From Thalassotalea eurytherma (GTDB lineage: Bacteria; Pseudomonadota; Gammaproteobacteria; Enterobacterales; Alteromonadaceae), in the NCBI RefSeq assembly GCF_030161415.1, contig NZ_BSSU01000011.1, positions 62,001 through 126,000 of the forward strand: a stretch of 64,000 nucleotides of DNA. Direction: 5' to 3'. The notes below the pieces were generated by a model. That model made no database searches. It saw only the letters and a list, made by a program, of their open reading frames with translations, and was not told the DNA's origin. Position 1 is the first letter of the stretch; every line of letters starts with the position of its first letter. The position numbers were made by a program, and so were the translations under genes. Positions 1-9,556 of the stretch are shown in pieces.

Positions 1-899
1 AATTCAACTTGCTTGCCAAGAATACTATTTGCAGCATCAATTAAATTTTCAGATTCAATTAACTGCGCTTTAGCTGAGGCTTCAGTGTTTAACTGGCTAT
101 TCTTAACATTGATTAGGCTATTTGAACCGTCAAGTATGTCGACAATCTCGTTAATAAGGTCGTTTAAATCATCAGCAATGTCAGAAACACCCGCATCGAC
201 TAAGTTACTTGAAATGTAACGAACTTGAGCTAGCATCTCATTTTTTGAACTACCTAATTCACGCGTAATAAAGTCAGCCGTTTGCGTTGATGCAGTATCA
301 CGATATTCGTATGCCGAAGATACGATAGCATTTAATACTGTTTCAAGGTTTTCACCAGCAGAAATTGAAGATGCTAACTTGGTATCGGCAAGGTCATGGT
401 CAGCTAAATCAAGCAAGATAGTCGCTGCGTCATCGGCCTTTTCTTCGAGAATATCGACTTGATCAACTAGAATTGACGTTAAATTGATATTTTCAGTTCG
501 AGAAGCAAACACTTGGCTTGTCGCACTTTTTAACGACATAAATGATGATTCTACACTTTTCACGTTGCTGGCTAGTTGAGGCTCAGATGAAACTGTTGAT
601 TTCAAGCGCTTTAGCGTCTTAGTAAAGCGATCTTCAATTGCTTGATACTCTGTCTTGTTAGCATTTATTGATTCAAGATCAGATTGATAAAATGCTTTTA
701 ACGTGACGTTACCCATTTTAGCTATCGCGGTTGCTAACTCGTTACTACCTTGAAGCGTAGGGGTTGCAAGTTCATTTTGTTGTTTTGCTGAATCACTAAT
801 TGTATCGAGATTCATAATCGACATTAAACTTGTGATGACAAGTAGGAGAGATAAAATGGTAAAGCCACCAATTATTTTCATCGCTACAGTTAATTTCAT
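1..899 (-). CDS. methyl-accepting chemotaxis protein, N-terminal part (runs off window)
   Basis: Read on the minus strand from an ATG at 899, the frame stays open for 299 codons to the window edge, so the C-terminal half is missing. The protein starts with a short basic stretch (MKLTVAMK) and one membrane segment at about residues 8-30, followed by a long, almost purely helical Ser/Ala/Asn/Asp-rich periplasmic region with no Cys, as in the four-helix-bundle or helical-bimodular sensor domains of bacterial chemoreceptors. GGTGG lies just upstream as a ribosome site; an alternative ATG is at codon 7 (881). The HAMP and signalling hairpin expected of a receptor would lie to the left of base 1 and cannot be seen, so the family call rests on the N-terminal architecture. 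A sensor kinase with the same type of ligand domain is the main alternative. Confidence 0.7.
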   Translation of the reverse strand, partial: MKLTVAMKIIGGFTILSLLLVITSLMSIMNLDTISDSAKQQNELATPTLQGSNELATAIAKMGNVTLKAFYQSDLESINANKTEYQAIEDRFTKTLKRLKSTVSSEPQLASNVKSVESSFMSLKSATSQVFASRTENINLTSILVDQVDILEEKADDAATILLDLADHDLADTKLASSISAGENLETVLNAIVSSAYEYRDTASTQTADFITRELGSSKNEMLAQVRYISSNLVDAGVSDIADDLNDLINEIVDILDGSNSLINVKNSQLNTEASAKAQLIESENLIDAANSILGKQVE

Positions 900-1065
900 A
901 GATACCACCAATTTTAAACGCTAACTCAATGAAGGATATTATAATTCTCTAAAATTACTTATCGGTCCATTTGAAAAAATATTTAGAGCTTTTTGCAGAT
1001 TATAACAACTGTTGTGAGTTTTACACCTTTAGTTACAAATTGCCGAAGGAAAATGTGTGTTTAGT

Positions 1066-1878
1066 TTAGAGATATGAATTTTGTGTTAATAACTTGCCTG
1101 ATTTCACTTTGATCATCGTAAGATGGTTTCCCCAGACACAGCCAGTGTCGAGTGCGATAATATTCTTGAGTCCTGTTTCACCCATTAAGGCAGCCCAATG
1201 ACCAAAATACCATGTGATGTTTTTCTGCTCTTCGGTCAATAACGTAAACCAAGGCTTAACATCTTTTGGAGCATCTTCAGGGGATGACTTGCAATCAAAC
1301 TCTAAACTGCCATCTTGATAACAAAATCGCATGCGGGTAAAGGCATTGACAGTAAACCTAAAGCGCTCTGTTTTCGTCGCTACTTGGTGCCAACTATTTG
1401 GCGTGTTGCCGTACATCCGAGTCAACCACTTTTCTCTGTCTTTTGCACGCAGTCGCTTTTCAACAAACTGAGCGTTTTCGATGGCTTGGGTTAGTGTCCA
1501 CTGTGGTGAAATGCCGGCATGAGATAAATATGATTTACCATCGGGTAATGGCAGCATTAAAGGGAATTGGGCTAGCCACTCGATAATACTATTAATGTTT
1601 TTGCTTGCTAGTAGGTTGTCTAATTTGTCAGATTTTTTAGCTTTTTTTATGCCATAATAAATCGACATTAAATGTAAGTCATGGTTGCCCAAAACACTAT
1701 TAAAGCTATCGCCTAAACTTTGTAGGAATTCAATAGTGGCTAGCGAATCACTTCCTCTGGCAACAATATCGCCAGCTGACCAGAGCTGATCCTTATTTTT
1801 ATCAAATTTTGCTTTTTCAAGCAGCGCTTTTAATTCTTTATGGCAACCTTGAATATCGCCAACGATATAAAGCGCCAT
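1066..1878 (-). CDS. apaH: bis(5'-nucleosyl)-tetraphosphatase (symmetrical)
   Basis: Hydrolyses diadenosine tetraphosphate and related NpnN nucleotides symmetrically to two NDPs; in Enterobacteria it also removes Np4 caps from RNA. The PPP-family metallophosphatase signature is complete: GDIQGC at residues 7-12, GDIVARG at about 36-42 and GNHD at 64-67, with a later GHWAAL histidine motif. Length (270 aa) matches the family (about 280 in E. coli). It is the last gene of the lptD-surA-pdxA-rsmA-apaG-apaH operon, starting 3 nt after apaG ends, so it is probably translated from the shared message. Confidence 0.95.
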   Translation of the reverse strand: MALYIVGDIQGCHKELKALLEKAKFDKNKDQLWSAGDIVARGSDSLATIEFLQSLGDSFNSVLGNHDLHLMSIYYGIKKAKKSDKLDNLLASKNINSIIEWLAQFPLMLPLPDGKSYLSHAGISPQWTLTQAIENAQFVEKRLRAKDREKWLTRMYGNTPNSWHQVATKTERFRFTVNAFTRMRFCYQDGSLEFDCKSSPEDAPKDVKPWFTLLTEEQKNITWYFGHWAALMGETGLKNIIALDTGCVWGNHLTMIKVKSGKLLTQNSYL

Positions 1879-1881
1879 AAG

Positions 1882-2268
1882 TTAATTGATAATGTTAGGC
1901 ATCGCTAAGGTAAACACCTTGATAGGTGCTTTAACTTTTGTGCCGTCTTCTTGAATAAAAACGTAAAAGCCTTCCATTGTGCCAAGTGGGCTCTTTAATA
2001 TACAGCCGCTGGTATAGGTATAGCTTTGATTAGGTTGAAGAATGGGTTGTTGTCCTACAACGCCGTCACCTTCAACCGTATTGGTTTCGCCTATTGAATC
2101 GGTGATGAGCCAAGAACGAGATAATAATTGGCTGCTATGCTCACCACGATTAGTGATAGTAATGGTATATTGAAACATATACCTATCTTCACTTGTCAGC
2201 GACTGTTCAGGTAAAAATTCAGCGTCTACCTGAACGTCGATCCATGTTGTCGTTTCCATATCTAGCAT
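1882..2268 (-). CDS. apaG: ApaG family protein
   Basis: Small (128 aa) fibronectin-III-like beta-sandwich protein. The family is linked to Co2+ resistance and Mg2+ efflux phenotypes but its molecular role is unsettled. Visible hallmarks are the ITITNRGEHSSQLLSRSW strand pair, the glycine motif VEGDGVVGQQP at about residues 62-72, and the LGTMEGFYVF motif near the C terminus. The ATG at codon 4 is an alternative start. It lies between rsmA (4 nt gap) and apaH (3 nt gap), the invariant gammaproteobacterial order. Confidence 0.94.
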   Translation of the reverse strand: MLDMETTTWIDVQVDAEFLPEQSLTSEDRYMFQYTITITNRGEHSSQLLSRSWLITDSIGETNTVEGDGVVGQQPILQPNQSYTYTSGCILKSPLGTMEGFYVFIQEDGTKVKAPIKVFTLAMPNIIN

Positions 2269-2272
2269 AAGA

Positions 2273-3085
2273 TTAAGCTTGCTGTTTTTGTTTGGTGACG
2301 ATATTAGCTAACGTAATAAATTGATCAATGGTCAAGTTTTCAGGACGTAATGTTGGATCAATATCATGGTCAATAAGTATTTGAGCATCAATTAGCTTTT
2401 TAAAGCTATTACGAATCGTCTTGCGACGTTGATTAAATGCTGTCAAACACACTTGATTTAAGTCTTCCAATGCCTCTACTGGATTCGCTATTTCTTTATG
2501 AGGAATTAAGCGAACAATGGCTGAATCAACTTTGGGTGCAGGCGTAAATGCCTCTGGACCAATTTCCATGACCGGGATAACCTGACATTGATACTGAGTC
2601 ATGATAGATAGTCGACCAAAGGCTTTCGTGTTAGGTGCCGCAGCCATGCGATCAACCACTTCTTTTTGCAACATAAAGTGCATGTCTTGCACACTATCTT
2701 TAAAGCTCAGTAAATGAAAAATAAGCGGTGTTGAAATGTTATAAGGCAAATTACCAAAAATTCTTAGGGGCTTTTCTTCGGTCGCTAATTCTCTAAAATC
2801 AAATTTTAATGCGTCTATTTCATGAATGGTTAGTTTCGAAGCCAAAAATGGGTGGTGACGTAAACGATGAGCTAAGTCTCTATCTAATTCTACAACGGAT
2901 AACTTGCCTGCACGGTCGACCACGGGCTCTGTTAATGCACCTAAACCTGGGCCAATCTCTACTAGATTTTCACCTGGTTCAGGGTTAATAGCATCGACGA
3001 TGCTTGAAATAATGGCATCATTATTCAGGAAGTTTTGGCCAAAGCGCTTTTTAGCTTGATGACCTAAGTGACTATTTTTACTCAT
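2273..3085 (-). CDS. rsmA: 16S rRNA (adenine1518-N6/adenine1519-N6)-dimethyltransferase
   Basis: Cytoplasmic SAM-dependent enzyme that dimethylates two adjacent adenosines in the 3' terminal hairpin of 16S rRNA during late 30S assembly; loss gives kasugamycin resistance (ksgA). The N-terminal RFGQNFL motif, the SAM-binding [13 protein letters not shown] (glycine loop at 45-49), the acidic VVELDRDL strand and the catalytic NLPYNIS motif at about 112-118 are all present. The 270 aa length matches E. coli (273). Its ATG overlaps the pdxA stop by 4 nt (ATGA), which indicates translational coupling. Confidence 0.97.
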   Translation of the reverse strand: MSKNSHLGHQAKKRFGQNFLNNDAIISSIVDAINPEPGENLVEIGPGLGALTEPVVDRAGKLSVVELDRDLAHRLRHHPFLASKLTIHEIDALKFDFRELATEEKPLRIFGNLPYNISTPLIFHLLSFKDSVQDMHFMLQKEVVDRMAAAPNTKAFGRLSIMTQYQCQVIPVMEIGPEAFTPAPKVDSAIVRLIPHKEIANPVEALEDLNQVCLTAFNQRRKTIRNSFKKLIDAQILIDHDIDPTLRPENLTIDQFITLANIVTKQKQQA

Positions 3086-4062
3086 GATTTGTTTTGACTT
3101 AATAATATGGCGCTATCGATTGCAGCTATGAAACTGCCATTATCTGCTTGGTTAGTGCCGGCTAAATCAAGAGCAGTACCATGATCCACAGAGGTGCGAA
3201 TAAATGGTAAGCCAAGTGTGATATTTACCGATTGTCCAAAGCCTTTGTATTTTAACACAGGTAAGCCTTGATCATGGAACATTGATAAAATCGCATCGGC
3301 ATCTTCTAAATATTTTTCTTGGAAAATGGTATCGGCAGGTAAAGGACCTATGATGTTAATGCCTTCTGCACGCAAAATATCAAAGGTTGGATTCATTACT
3401 TCAATTTCTTCTTTACCTAAGTGACCGTCTTCTCCCGCGTGCGGATTAATGCCACAGGCATAAATTTTAGGGGATTGAATGCCAAACTTAGTTTGTAAAT
3501 CATGGTGAAGTATTCTAGTGACTTTACTTAAGCGCTCTGGCGTAATCGCTCTAGAAACATAAGCTAAAGGAATATGCGTTGTCACTAATGCAACACGTAA
3601 ACCTTCAGTTGCCAACATCATGACAACATCAGTGCAGTTTGCTTGCATCGCAAAGTATTCAGTGTGGCCACTAAATGCAATACCTGCTTGGTTAATTAAC
3701 CCTTTATGCACTGGGCCTGTGACAACCGCTGCAAACTCACCAGACATATTTTTTTCACTAGCAATGCGTAGTGTTTCGACGACGTATTGGCCGTTATTGG
3801 GGTTTAATTCGCCAGCTCGGCAAGTATCACCTAAAGGCACATCTAAAACAGTAATGACGCCGGCAGAAACGGCGTCACTGTTGTCTGGATCATAATCAAC
3901 CAAAGAGATAGGCAGGTTAAGTAGCGCTGCGCGCTCAATAAGTAACTGCTTTGATGCAACTACAACTAGCTGGATAGGCCATGCTTGTTGAGCAATATTG
4001 ATGATTAAATCGGGGCCAATACCTGCTGGTTCGCCAGGTGTAATTGCAATTCTAAGGCTCAT
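3082..4062 (-). CDS. pdxA: 4-hydroxythreonine-4-phosphate dehydrogenase
   Basis: NAD-dependent step of the DXP-dependent pyridoxal phosphate pathway: oxidises 4-phosphohydroxy-L-threonine, leading to 3-amino-2-oxopropyl phosphate, the PdxJ substrate. Family landmarks are the N-terminal [13 protein letters not shown], the metal-ligand region [21 protein letters not shown], and the C-terminal [17 protein letters not shown] and [10 protein letters not shown] motifs carrying the conserved His ligands. 326 aa against 329 in E. coli. It sits between surA (3 nt gap) and rsmA (4 nt overlap). Confidence 0.96.
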   Translation of the reverse strand: MSLRIAITPGEPAGIGPDLIINIAQQAWPIQLVVVASKQLLIERAALLNLPISLVDYDPDNSDAVSAGVITVLDVPLGDTCRAGELNPNNGQYVVETLRIASEKNMSGEFAAVVTGPVHKGLINQAGIAFSGHTEYFAMQANCTDVVMMLATEGLRVALVTTHIPLAYVSRAITPERLSKVTRILHHDLQTKFGIQSPKIYACGINPHAGEDGHLGKEEIEVMNPTFDILRAEGINIIGPLPADTIFQEKYLEDADAILSMFHDQGLPVLKYKGFGQSVNITLGLPFIRTSVDHGTALDLAGTNQADNGSFIAAIDSAILLSQNKS

Positions 4063-4065
4063 TCG

Positions 4066-5373
4066 TTATTCCTGATCGAAAATTTCTATATAAGCTTCGT
4101 CACGTGTTTCTTTAATCCAACGCGCACTTTCCATACCGAATTTACGGTTGTAAAGCATTTGATAAGCCTTGTTTTCATTCATTTGTGCTGTAGCATCAAG
4201 CATTCTTCTGCCTGTTAATTGGGTAATATGCCAACCAAATGAACTTCGAAACGGCTTACTGTATTCGTCAATGTCTAAACTTGCTAAGGTGTCTCTAAAT
4301 GCTGGATCGTATTTATTTGGATCCGACCACCCTAAATCACCACCACGCACAGATGTAGGGCCTTCAGAGTGCTCTTTTGCTAGCTCAGCGAAATCAGCTT
4401 CACCCGCTGCAATTTGATCTAAGAAGCCTTGTAGCATCTCTTCTGCTTTTGCTTCACTTAAAATGATAGTTGGTTTGATAAGAATATGACGAGCCTTAAC
4501 TTCTTCCACTTCTACAACTTCACGGCCACGAACATCAAGAATTTTTACAATACTAAAACCTAACCCTGTGCGGATTGGCCCGAATACCTCACCTTTTTTC
4601 TTACCGTCGATAACTTCTGCAAATAATGTAGGTAATTCATTGATTGTTTTCCAACCTATACTACCACCGTCAAGTGCATTCGCATCACCTGATGACGCAA
4701 TAGCAATTTTACGGAATTCAGAACCGTTATTGAGTAACTCAATAACTTTATCAGCACGTTTTTTCGCCGCATCTAAATCAGCTTGCTTTGGCTCAGGTGG
4801 AAACTCAATTAAAATGTGACCGATATTGTATTCTTCATTTTGGCTCGTTTGCTGTTTCATTGTTTCTAGCAAATTCGCTACTTCTTGGGGTGAGATATAA
4901 ATACGACGACGAACACTTGCTCGTCTTACTTCACCAAGCACTAATTCGTTACGTACACTTTCTCGGTATGCTTCATAGCTCATACCGTCATTGACGATAA
5001 TTTGGCGAAACTGCTCTAAAGACATGTTATTTGATTTTGCTAAATTCAGAATTGTTTCATCTAGCTGCGCATCACTAATTTGAACACCCATACGGTCACC
5101 TAATTCAAGAATAAGTGCTTCGTTAATGAGTTTGTCCATGACTTGTACGCGAATAGCCGTATCAGAAGGTAAGGTCTGGCTCTTCGCTTTAGCTTGCGCT
5201 TTAACGTTTTTAATCATGTCTTGTACTTCTGATTCAAGTACTACCGTTGAGTTAACAATCGCAGCAACGCGGTCAACTTCTTGCTCGGCACTATGACTTA
5301 AAGACGGGCTTAATGCACCAATACTCAGCAGTGCAACTACTAATAAGCTTTTTAAAGATAATATTGTTTTCAT
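4066..5373 (-). CDS. surA: periplasmic chaperone / peptidyl-prolyl isomerase SurA
   Basis: Escorts unfolded outer-membrane proteins across the periplasm to the BAM complex. The first ~28 residues form a classical signal peptide (MKTILSLKSLLVVALLSIGA..., cleavage near SHSA). The N-terminal chaperone region (about 35-170) starts with EVDRVAAIVNSTVVLESEV. Two parvulin domains follow, roughly 175-275 (starting near YNIGHILIEFP) and 285-390 (KARHILIKP..., ending with FGWHITQL). 435 aa fits the family (428 in E. coli). It lies directly downstream of lptD, a major SurA client, and ahead of pdxA. Confidence 0.96.
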   Translation of the reverse strand: MKTILSLKSLLVVALLSIGALSPSLSHSAEQEVDRVAAIVNSTVVLESEVQDMIKNVKAQAKAKSQTLPSDTAIRVQVMDKLINEALILELGDRMGVQISDAQLDETILNLAKSNNMSLEQFRQIIVNDGMSYEAYRESVRNELVLGEVRRASVRRRIYISPQEVANLLETMKQQTSQNEEYNIGHILIEFPPEPKQADLDAAKKRADKVIELLNNGSEFRKIAIASSGDANALDGGSIGWKTINELPTLFAEVIDGKKKGEVFGPIRTGLGFSIVKILDVRGREVVEVEEVKARHILIKPTIILSEAKAEEMLQGFLDQIAAGEADFAELAKEHSEGPTSVRGGDLGWSDPNKYDPAFRDTLASLDIDEYSKPFRSSFGWHITQLTGRRMLDATAQMNENKAYQMLYNRKFGMESARWIKETRDEAYIEIFDQE

Positions 5374-5388
5374 TAATTTTCGTTCTAG

Positions 5389-7665
5389 TTAATTTTTAAG
5401 AAAATACGGTTTTTTATAGCCAAAGATGCTCGAATTTAACATATCTTGAGCTGATAATGATGACTTATTGCCACTTAGGCCTGTTATCACTAACTGTAAC
5501 ACAAACCCGCTGTCGAATTCATCGCGGTTTTGGTTGTTAATGTCATTATCATCAATCGTTGTATTAATATGCCTATGATAAGCAAATCTAACAGCCCAAC
5601 AACAACTTTGATATTGCACACCTAAGTAACTTTCTAAGCTTCGGTTTTTACGCATATCTTGCGTAACACGGCCAACTAATTGCCAGTTTTCTGAAACTTT
5701 GGTCGTGCCAAGCAAAGAAAGTTGTTCGAGTGTTTCTGTTGAGACATTGCGAATGTAACGATGGTTCAATTGAATTGAATGTTTTCTGCTAGGCAGGTAA
5801 TCAACGCTAAACTGACTTTTATTGGTTTTTTGATCATGGGTGTCGTATTGAAGGTCGCCACTAAACTGCCATTTTCTATGTAGTTGGAAGTAAACATCTG
5901 CTGCTAAGGCTGATGTTTCATCGTCGACAATTAAGCCATTTGCAGTTACGCTTTCCTGAGCATCAAAATAGTTAATTTGACCTATACTTGCGCGAAATAC
6001 TTCATTAGAGCTTGGATCTAAAATACGTGATGTTACACCCCAAGATAACTGGTTAGCAGCGGCTATTCTGTCTAAACCACTCCAGCGTCTATCTCTAAAT
6101 AATCCGTCATAATCGTCTTGTAGTGGTGCTGAATCGTATATGCCAATCGTACTTTGGTCTTCATCGCCAACATACAGATATTGTAATTGCGGTTCTAAAG
6201 TTTGGGTGTAACCGGCTTTGCTCATAGCGCGATCAAAGTTAATACCACCGTGAATACGCGCTTTGGGTAAAGTTCGAGTCACTGACTCACTCAAGGTGCT
6301 ATCAGGCGTTAAGTTGTCTTGTTCGTAATGGGTTTGCAATAACTTAAATTCAGAATTTAAAAAGTAAGCAGGGGTCGCGATAGGGAATGTCATACCCGCT
6401 TCAATATGATAACGATCAGCTTCAGGTAGTGAGCTATCTCGATTAGTAAATCGAGAATATTCAGAGTAGAGCTCAAATACTCCGCCAACACTATCCATGT
6501 CGAAGGCGCCATCAAATTCTATTTGAGGTAAGGTTTTGTAGCTTTGAATATAATTACCTAAAACCTCAAAGTCTTGGGTTTTAGCTGTTAGTTGCCAGTC
6601 TTTGGCAAAATAAGAGATTTCACCAATTTGATATAAGTAGGCGTCAGACGAATTGTAATGTTCGCTGCCAATATCAACTAAATAATTGTCATCACTGATC
6701 GATGTGTAATCTACGTAAACGCGAAAGTTATCGTTAAATGTCCCGAAGTGTTGAAAACGCCCTAAATAACGCGCTTCTTCGCCGGCAGCGCCTGTTAACT
6801 CTTTATCTTTATTTAAGTATTCAAAATTAATAGCACCTTGCTGCTCACCTTGAAGGTAACGAAATTCTGAATTCAATAATAAGCCACGCTTAGACATATA
6901 ATGAGGCGTAATCGTCGCATCCATATTGGGTGCTATGTTCCAATAAAATGGCGCTTCAACTTCAAAACCAACGTTGCTTGATGAACCAATTTTAGGGTAG
7001 AGGAAACCAGTTTTTCGTTTGTTAGTTACAGGAAAGTTAAAGTAAGGTACGTATAAAACAGGTACATCAAAAACACGCAAAACGGCATTGTATACTTCAC
7101 CCACATTATCTTGTTCAGAAATATAAATTTGGCCTGCTGAAATTTGCCAATCGGGTACTTCGCCTAAACAAGTCGTGTAGGTTGAATCAACTAAGCTAAG
7201 CGAACCATCAGCATTGACGTATATGATACTTGCGCCACCATGGCCAGGGTTGCTACTTAATTGGTAGGAAGCATCACTTAACGTTGTACTTAAGTTTTGT
7301 TTGTCAGCATTTAGATGCTCAGCAAATACATTAACGCCTTCACTTTGAAAGTGAATGCTACCCGATGCGTCTAGGCTTTCGGTTTCGCGGTTAAAGGCTA
7401 AGGAATCTGCTTTGATTGACTGACCATTTTGGCTCATCAGAACATTGCCATCAAACTTGGCTAAACGATTCTTTTCAATAAACGCATGATCTGAGCTAAT
7501 TTGAATGAAGTCTTTGGGTAGCATATCCGATACTTCCATGACTTTTGCGTACGATGGAATTGGGCATGTCAATTCTTCACTTTTTTCGGTAGTGTTTGCT
7601 GCGTGTGAGAAACTAGAGAAGAACACACAGCTAAACGCCCATTTTAGGAAACGGTTACAGAGCAT
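5389..7665 (-). CDS. lptD: LPS-assembly outer-membrane protein LptD
   Basis: Outer-membrane translocon that, with the LptE lipoprotein, inserts lipopolysaccharide into the outer leaflet. A signal peptide (about 1-22) precedes an OstA/LptA-like N domain (about 50-160, strands such as FDGNVLMSQNGQSIKADSLAF) and a large barrel domain (LptD/OstA C-terminal family) with alternating aromatic strands. The four cysteines that form the two non-consecutive disulfides are conserved: C34, C166 and the adjacent pair C688-C689. 758 aa against 784 in E. coli. First gene of the minus-strand operon; promoter candidate is the dyad at 7700-7723. Confidence 0.96.
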   Translation of the reverse strand: MLCNRFLKWAFSCVFFSSFSHAANTTEKSEELTCPIPSYAKVMEVSDMLPKDFIQISSDHAFIEKNRLAKFDGNVLMSQNGQSIKADSLAFNRETESLDASGSIHFQSEGVNVFAEHLNADKQNLSTTLSDASYQLSSNPGHGGASIIYVNADGSLSLVDSTYTTCLGEVPDWQISAGQIYISEQDNVGEVYNAVLRVFDVPVLYVPYFNFPVTNKRKTGFLYPKIGSSSNVGFEVEAPFYWNIAPNMDATITPHYMSKRGLLLNSEFRYLQGEQQGAINFEYLNKDKELTGAAGEEARYLGRFQHFGTFNDNFRVYVDYTSISDDNYLVDIGSEHYNSSDAYLYQIGEISYFAKDWQLTAKTQDFEVLGNYIQSYKTLPQIEFDGAFDMDSVGGVFELYSEYSRFTNRDSSLPEADRYHIEAGMTFPIATPAYFLNSEFKLLQTHYEQDNLTPDSTLSESVTRTLPKARIHGGINFDRAMSKAGYTQTLEPQLQYLYVGDEDQSTIGIYDSAPLQDDYDGLFRDRRWSGLDRIAAANQLSWGVTSRILDPSSNEVFRASIGQINYFDAQESVTANGLIVDDETSALAADVYFQLHRKWQFSGDLQYDTHDQKTNKSQFSVDYLPSRKHSIQLNHRYIRNVSTETLEQLSLLGTTKVSENWQLVGRVTQDMRKNRSLESYLGVQYQSCCWAVRFAYHRHINTTIDDNDINNQNRDEFDSGFVLQLVITGLSGNKSSLSAQDMLNSSIFGYKKPYFLKN

Positions 7666-7699
7666 CTAATATCCGAAATAATATAAATTCTTGGGTTAT

Positions 7700-7723
7700 T
7701 GTTATAATTTTTGCATTATAACA
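7700..7723. promoter_or_regulatory. overlapping divergent extended -10 promoters (amgK / lptD)
   Basis: A perfect 8-bp inverted repeat (GTTATAAT at 7701-7708, ATTATAAC at 7715-7722, 6-nt spacer) contains a TGTTATAAT extended -10 box on each strand: 7700-7708 pointing right to amgK and 7723-7715 pointing left to lptD. No good -35 box is seen for either, which is tolerable for extended -10 promoters. Predicted start sites fall inside each other's core, so the two promoters would compete. This is inference from sequence only. Confidence 0.5.
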
Positions 7724-7812
7724 CGAGTTTATTCGATTAAGCGTTTATCTTAGAACAATTTTTACCAATTTGTTAACAGAAATTTTATTCGCAATGTAGG
7801 AAGAAATCGCAC

Positions 7813-8856
7813 GTGGCGACAGATCGTAGTTTATTGTTTAATGCTTGGCTTTTTAAGCAGTTAAGCCAGTTAAAACAAACCCATATTAGTAAAGAAAACG
7901 TAGAAATTGCCTCACTTACAGGCGATGCCGGTTTCAGGCAATACTTTCGTATCGTTTTAGCACCTGATGATTCTTTTATCGCTGTTGATGCGCCACCTGC
8001 GTTATCTAATAATTGCGCATTTGTAAATGTCGCCAATGCCTTAGAAAATAATCAAGTGCCTGTGCCATCAGTGCTCGCGTTTGATGAAACTAACGGTTTC
8101 ATGATGCTTGAAGATCTAGGTGATAGACAATTCTTTGATGTGATTGCACAAGAGGAATTATTACCTTGGTATAAAAAAGCCATTGATGAGTTAGTCAAAA
8201 TAACCACACTAGATTATCAAGGTGCATCGCTTGAACTCCCCGAATATAACGATGCTTTTGTCTTAACTGAGCTCTCTATTTTCACTCAATGGTTAGTCGG
8301 TGAGTATTTAGCGATTGAGTTAACGCCAGAGCAACAACAGCATATTGAGCATACTTTCAATGTGTTAATTCAAAACGTTGCTGATCAGCCTCGGGTGATG
8401 ATGCATCGAGATTTTCATAGCCGAAATTTAATGGTTCAACATGATCAAATTGCAATAATTGATTTCCAAGATGCAGTGCAAGGCTCAATAACCTATGACA
8501 TTGTTTCTCTTTTGCGTGATTGTTACAAACAGCTTTCTTGTGAGGAAATCTCAGCTTTATTCGATTATTATTTATCGAAAATCAGAATAAATGAGCAACT
8601 TGCGGTACAGACCAAAGATGTCGACAAATCAAGATGGCAACGCTGGTTTGATTTGATGGGAATGCAACGCCACATAAAAGCCAGTGGTATTTTTGCCCGC
8701 TTGTCACTTCGCGATAACAAACATGGCTATTTGAATGATATCCCACTAACCCTTAGATACATTATTGAAGTAAGTAGTCACTATCCAGAGCTGGTTTGGT
8801 TTGGCCGTTTTGTTGAAAAAGACATTTTACCTCAAGTGTTGAGGAAGCTTTCATGA
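7813..8856 (+). CDS. amgK: AmgK-like N-acetylmuramate/N-acetylglucosamine anomeric kinase
   Basis: Aminoglycoside-phosphotransferase-fold sugar kinase. In Pseudomonas AmgK phosphorylates the anomeric carbon of MurNAc and GlcNAc in the peptidoglycan recycling route that bypasses de novo synthesis and fosfomycin. The kinase catalytic loop MMHRDFHSRNLMV (around residues 196-208) and the metal-binding IIDFQDAVQG are intact, and the N-terminal GDAGFRQYFRI resembles the family's phosphate-loop region. Start is a GTG at 7813 preceded by TAGGAAG. It overlaps the next gene by 4 nt (ATGA). Pairing with a murU-type nucleotidyltransferase and position divergent from lptD-surA match the Pseudomonas amgK-murU locus, which supports the specific assignment over a generic phosphotransferase. 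Confidence 0.85.
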   Translation: MATDRSLLFNAWLFKQLSQLKQTHISKENVEIASLTGDAGFRQYFRIVLAPDDSFIAVDAPPALSNNCAFVNVANALENNQVPVPSVLAFDETNGFMMLEDLGDRQFFDVIAQEELLPWYKKAIDELVKITTLDYQGASLELPEYNDAFVLTELSIFTQWLVGEYLAIELTPEQQQHIEHTFNVLIQNVADQPRVMMHRDFHSRNLMVQHDQIAIIDFQDAVQGSITYDIVSLLRDCYKQLSCEEISALFDYYLSKIRINEQLAVQTKDVDKSRWQRWFDLMGMQRHIKASGIFARLSLRDNKHGYLNDIPLTLRYIIEVSSHYPELVWFGRFVEKDILPQVLRKLS

Positions 8857-9548
8857 AGGCCATGATTTTAGCGGCGGGAAAAGGTGAGCGTATGCGCCCT
8901 TTAACCAATCAATGCCCAAAGCCTATGTTGAAAGTTTTTGGCAAGCCTTTACTTGAACATCACCTTATTCAACTAAAAAAAGCAGGTGTTACAGACGTTG
9001 TCATCAACCATGCATGGTACGGTGAAAAAATTGTCGAGTACTTTGGTGATGGCAGCCAGTGGCAAATGAATATCCGTTATAGCAAAGAAGAGGTGGGAGC
9101 ATTAGAAACAGCAGGTGGCATTATTAATGTTTTATCGACATTTAATGACGAACCTTTCTTATTAGTTAACGGAGATGTTTTCTGTTTACTTGATTATACC
9201 AAGTTGAGTTTTAACGTTAATGCTTCAGCCCATATCGGTTTAGTGAAAAATCCCGAGCATAATCTCACCGGTGATTTTCAGTTAGTTGAAGGGCAAGTCG
9301 TTTTGCCTAAAAATACTGATGATGAAACCTATACTTATTCAGGAATTGCGGTGTTACGAGCTAAACTCTTTACACCATACTTGCATCATCAAGGGCCATT
9401 GTCTTTAGGGACAGTATTAAAGTCGGCCTGTCAGGAAGGGCTGGTTAGTGGACAAGTGATTGAAACACCGTGGACCGATGTTGGCACGCCTGAGCGACTA
9501 GAACAACTTAATCAACAAGCCCAAGAAAACGGCTTTAAGGAAATTTAA
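8853..9548 (+). CDS. murU: N-acetylmuramate alpha-1-phosphate uridylyltransferase (MurU-like)
   Basis: Nucleotidyltransferase that converts MurNAc-1-phosphate and UTP to UDP-MurNAc, completing the recycling shortcut begun by AmgK. The N terminus has the nucleotide-binding signature MILAAGKGERMRPLT and the PKPMLKVFGKP motif; the acidic metal site LVNGDVFC and the product loop ETPWTDVGTPERL are present. 231 aa is typical for MurU, shorter than RfbA/GalU-type enzymes. It is translationally coupled to amgK through a 4-nt overlap. Without the neighbour it would be called only a generic sugar nucleotidyltransferase. Confidence 0.85.
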   Translation: MKAMILAAGKGERMRPLTNQCPKPMLKVFGKPLLEHHLIQLKKAGVTDVVINHAWYGEKIVEYFGDGSQWQMNIRYSKEEVGALETAGGIINVLSTFNDEPFLLVNGDVFCLLDYTKLSFNVNASAHIGLVKNPEHNLTGDFQLVEGQVVLPKNTDDETYTYSGIAVLRAKLFTPYLHHQGPLSLGTVLKSACQEGLVSGQVIETPWTDVGTPERLEQLNQQAQENGFKEI

Positions 9549-9556
9549 ACAGTATC

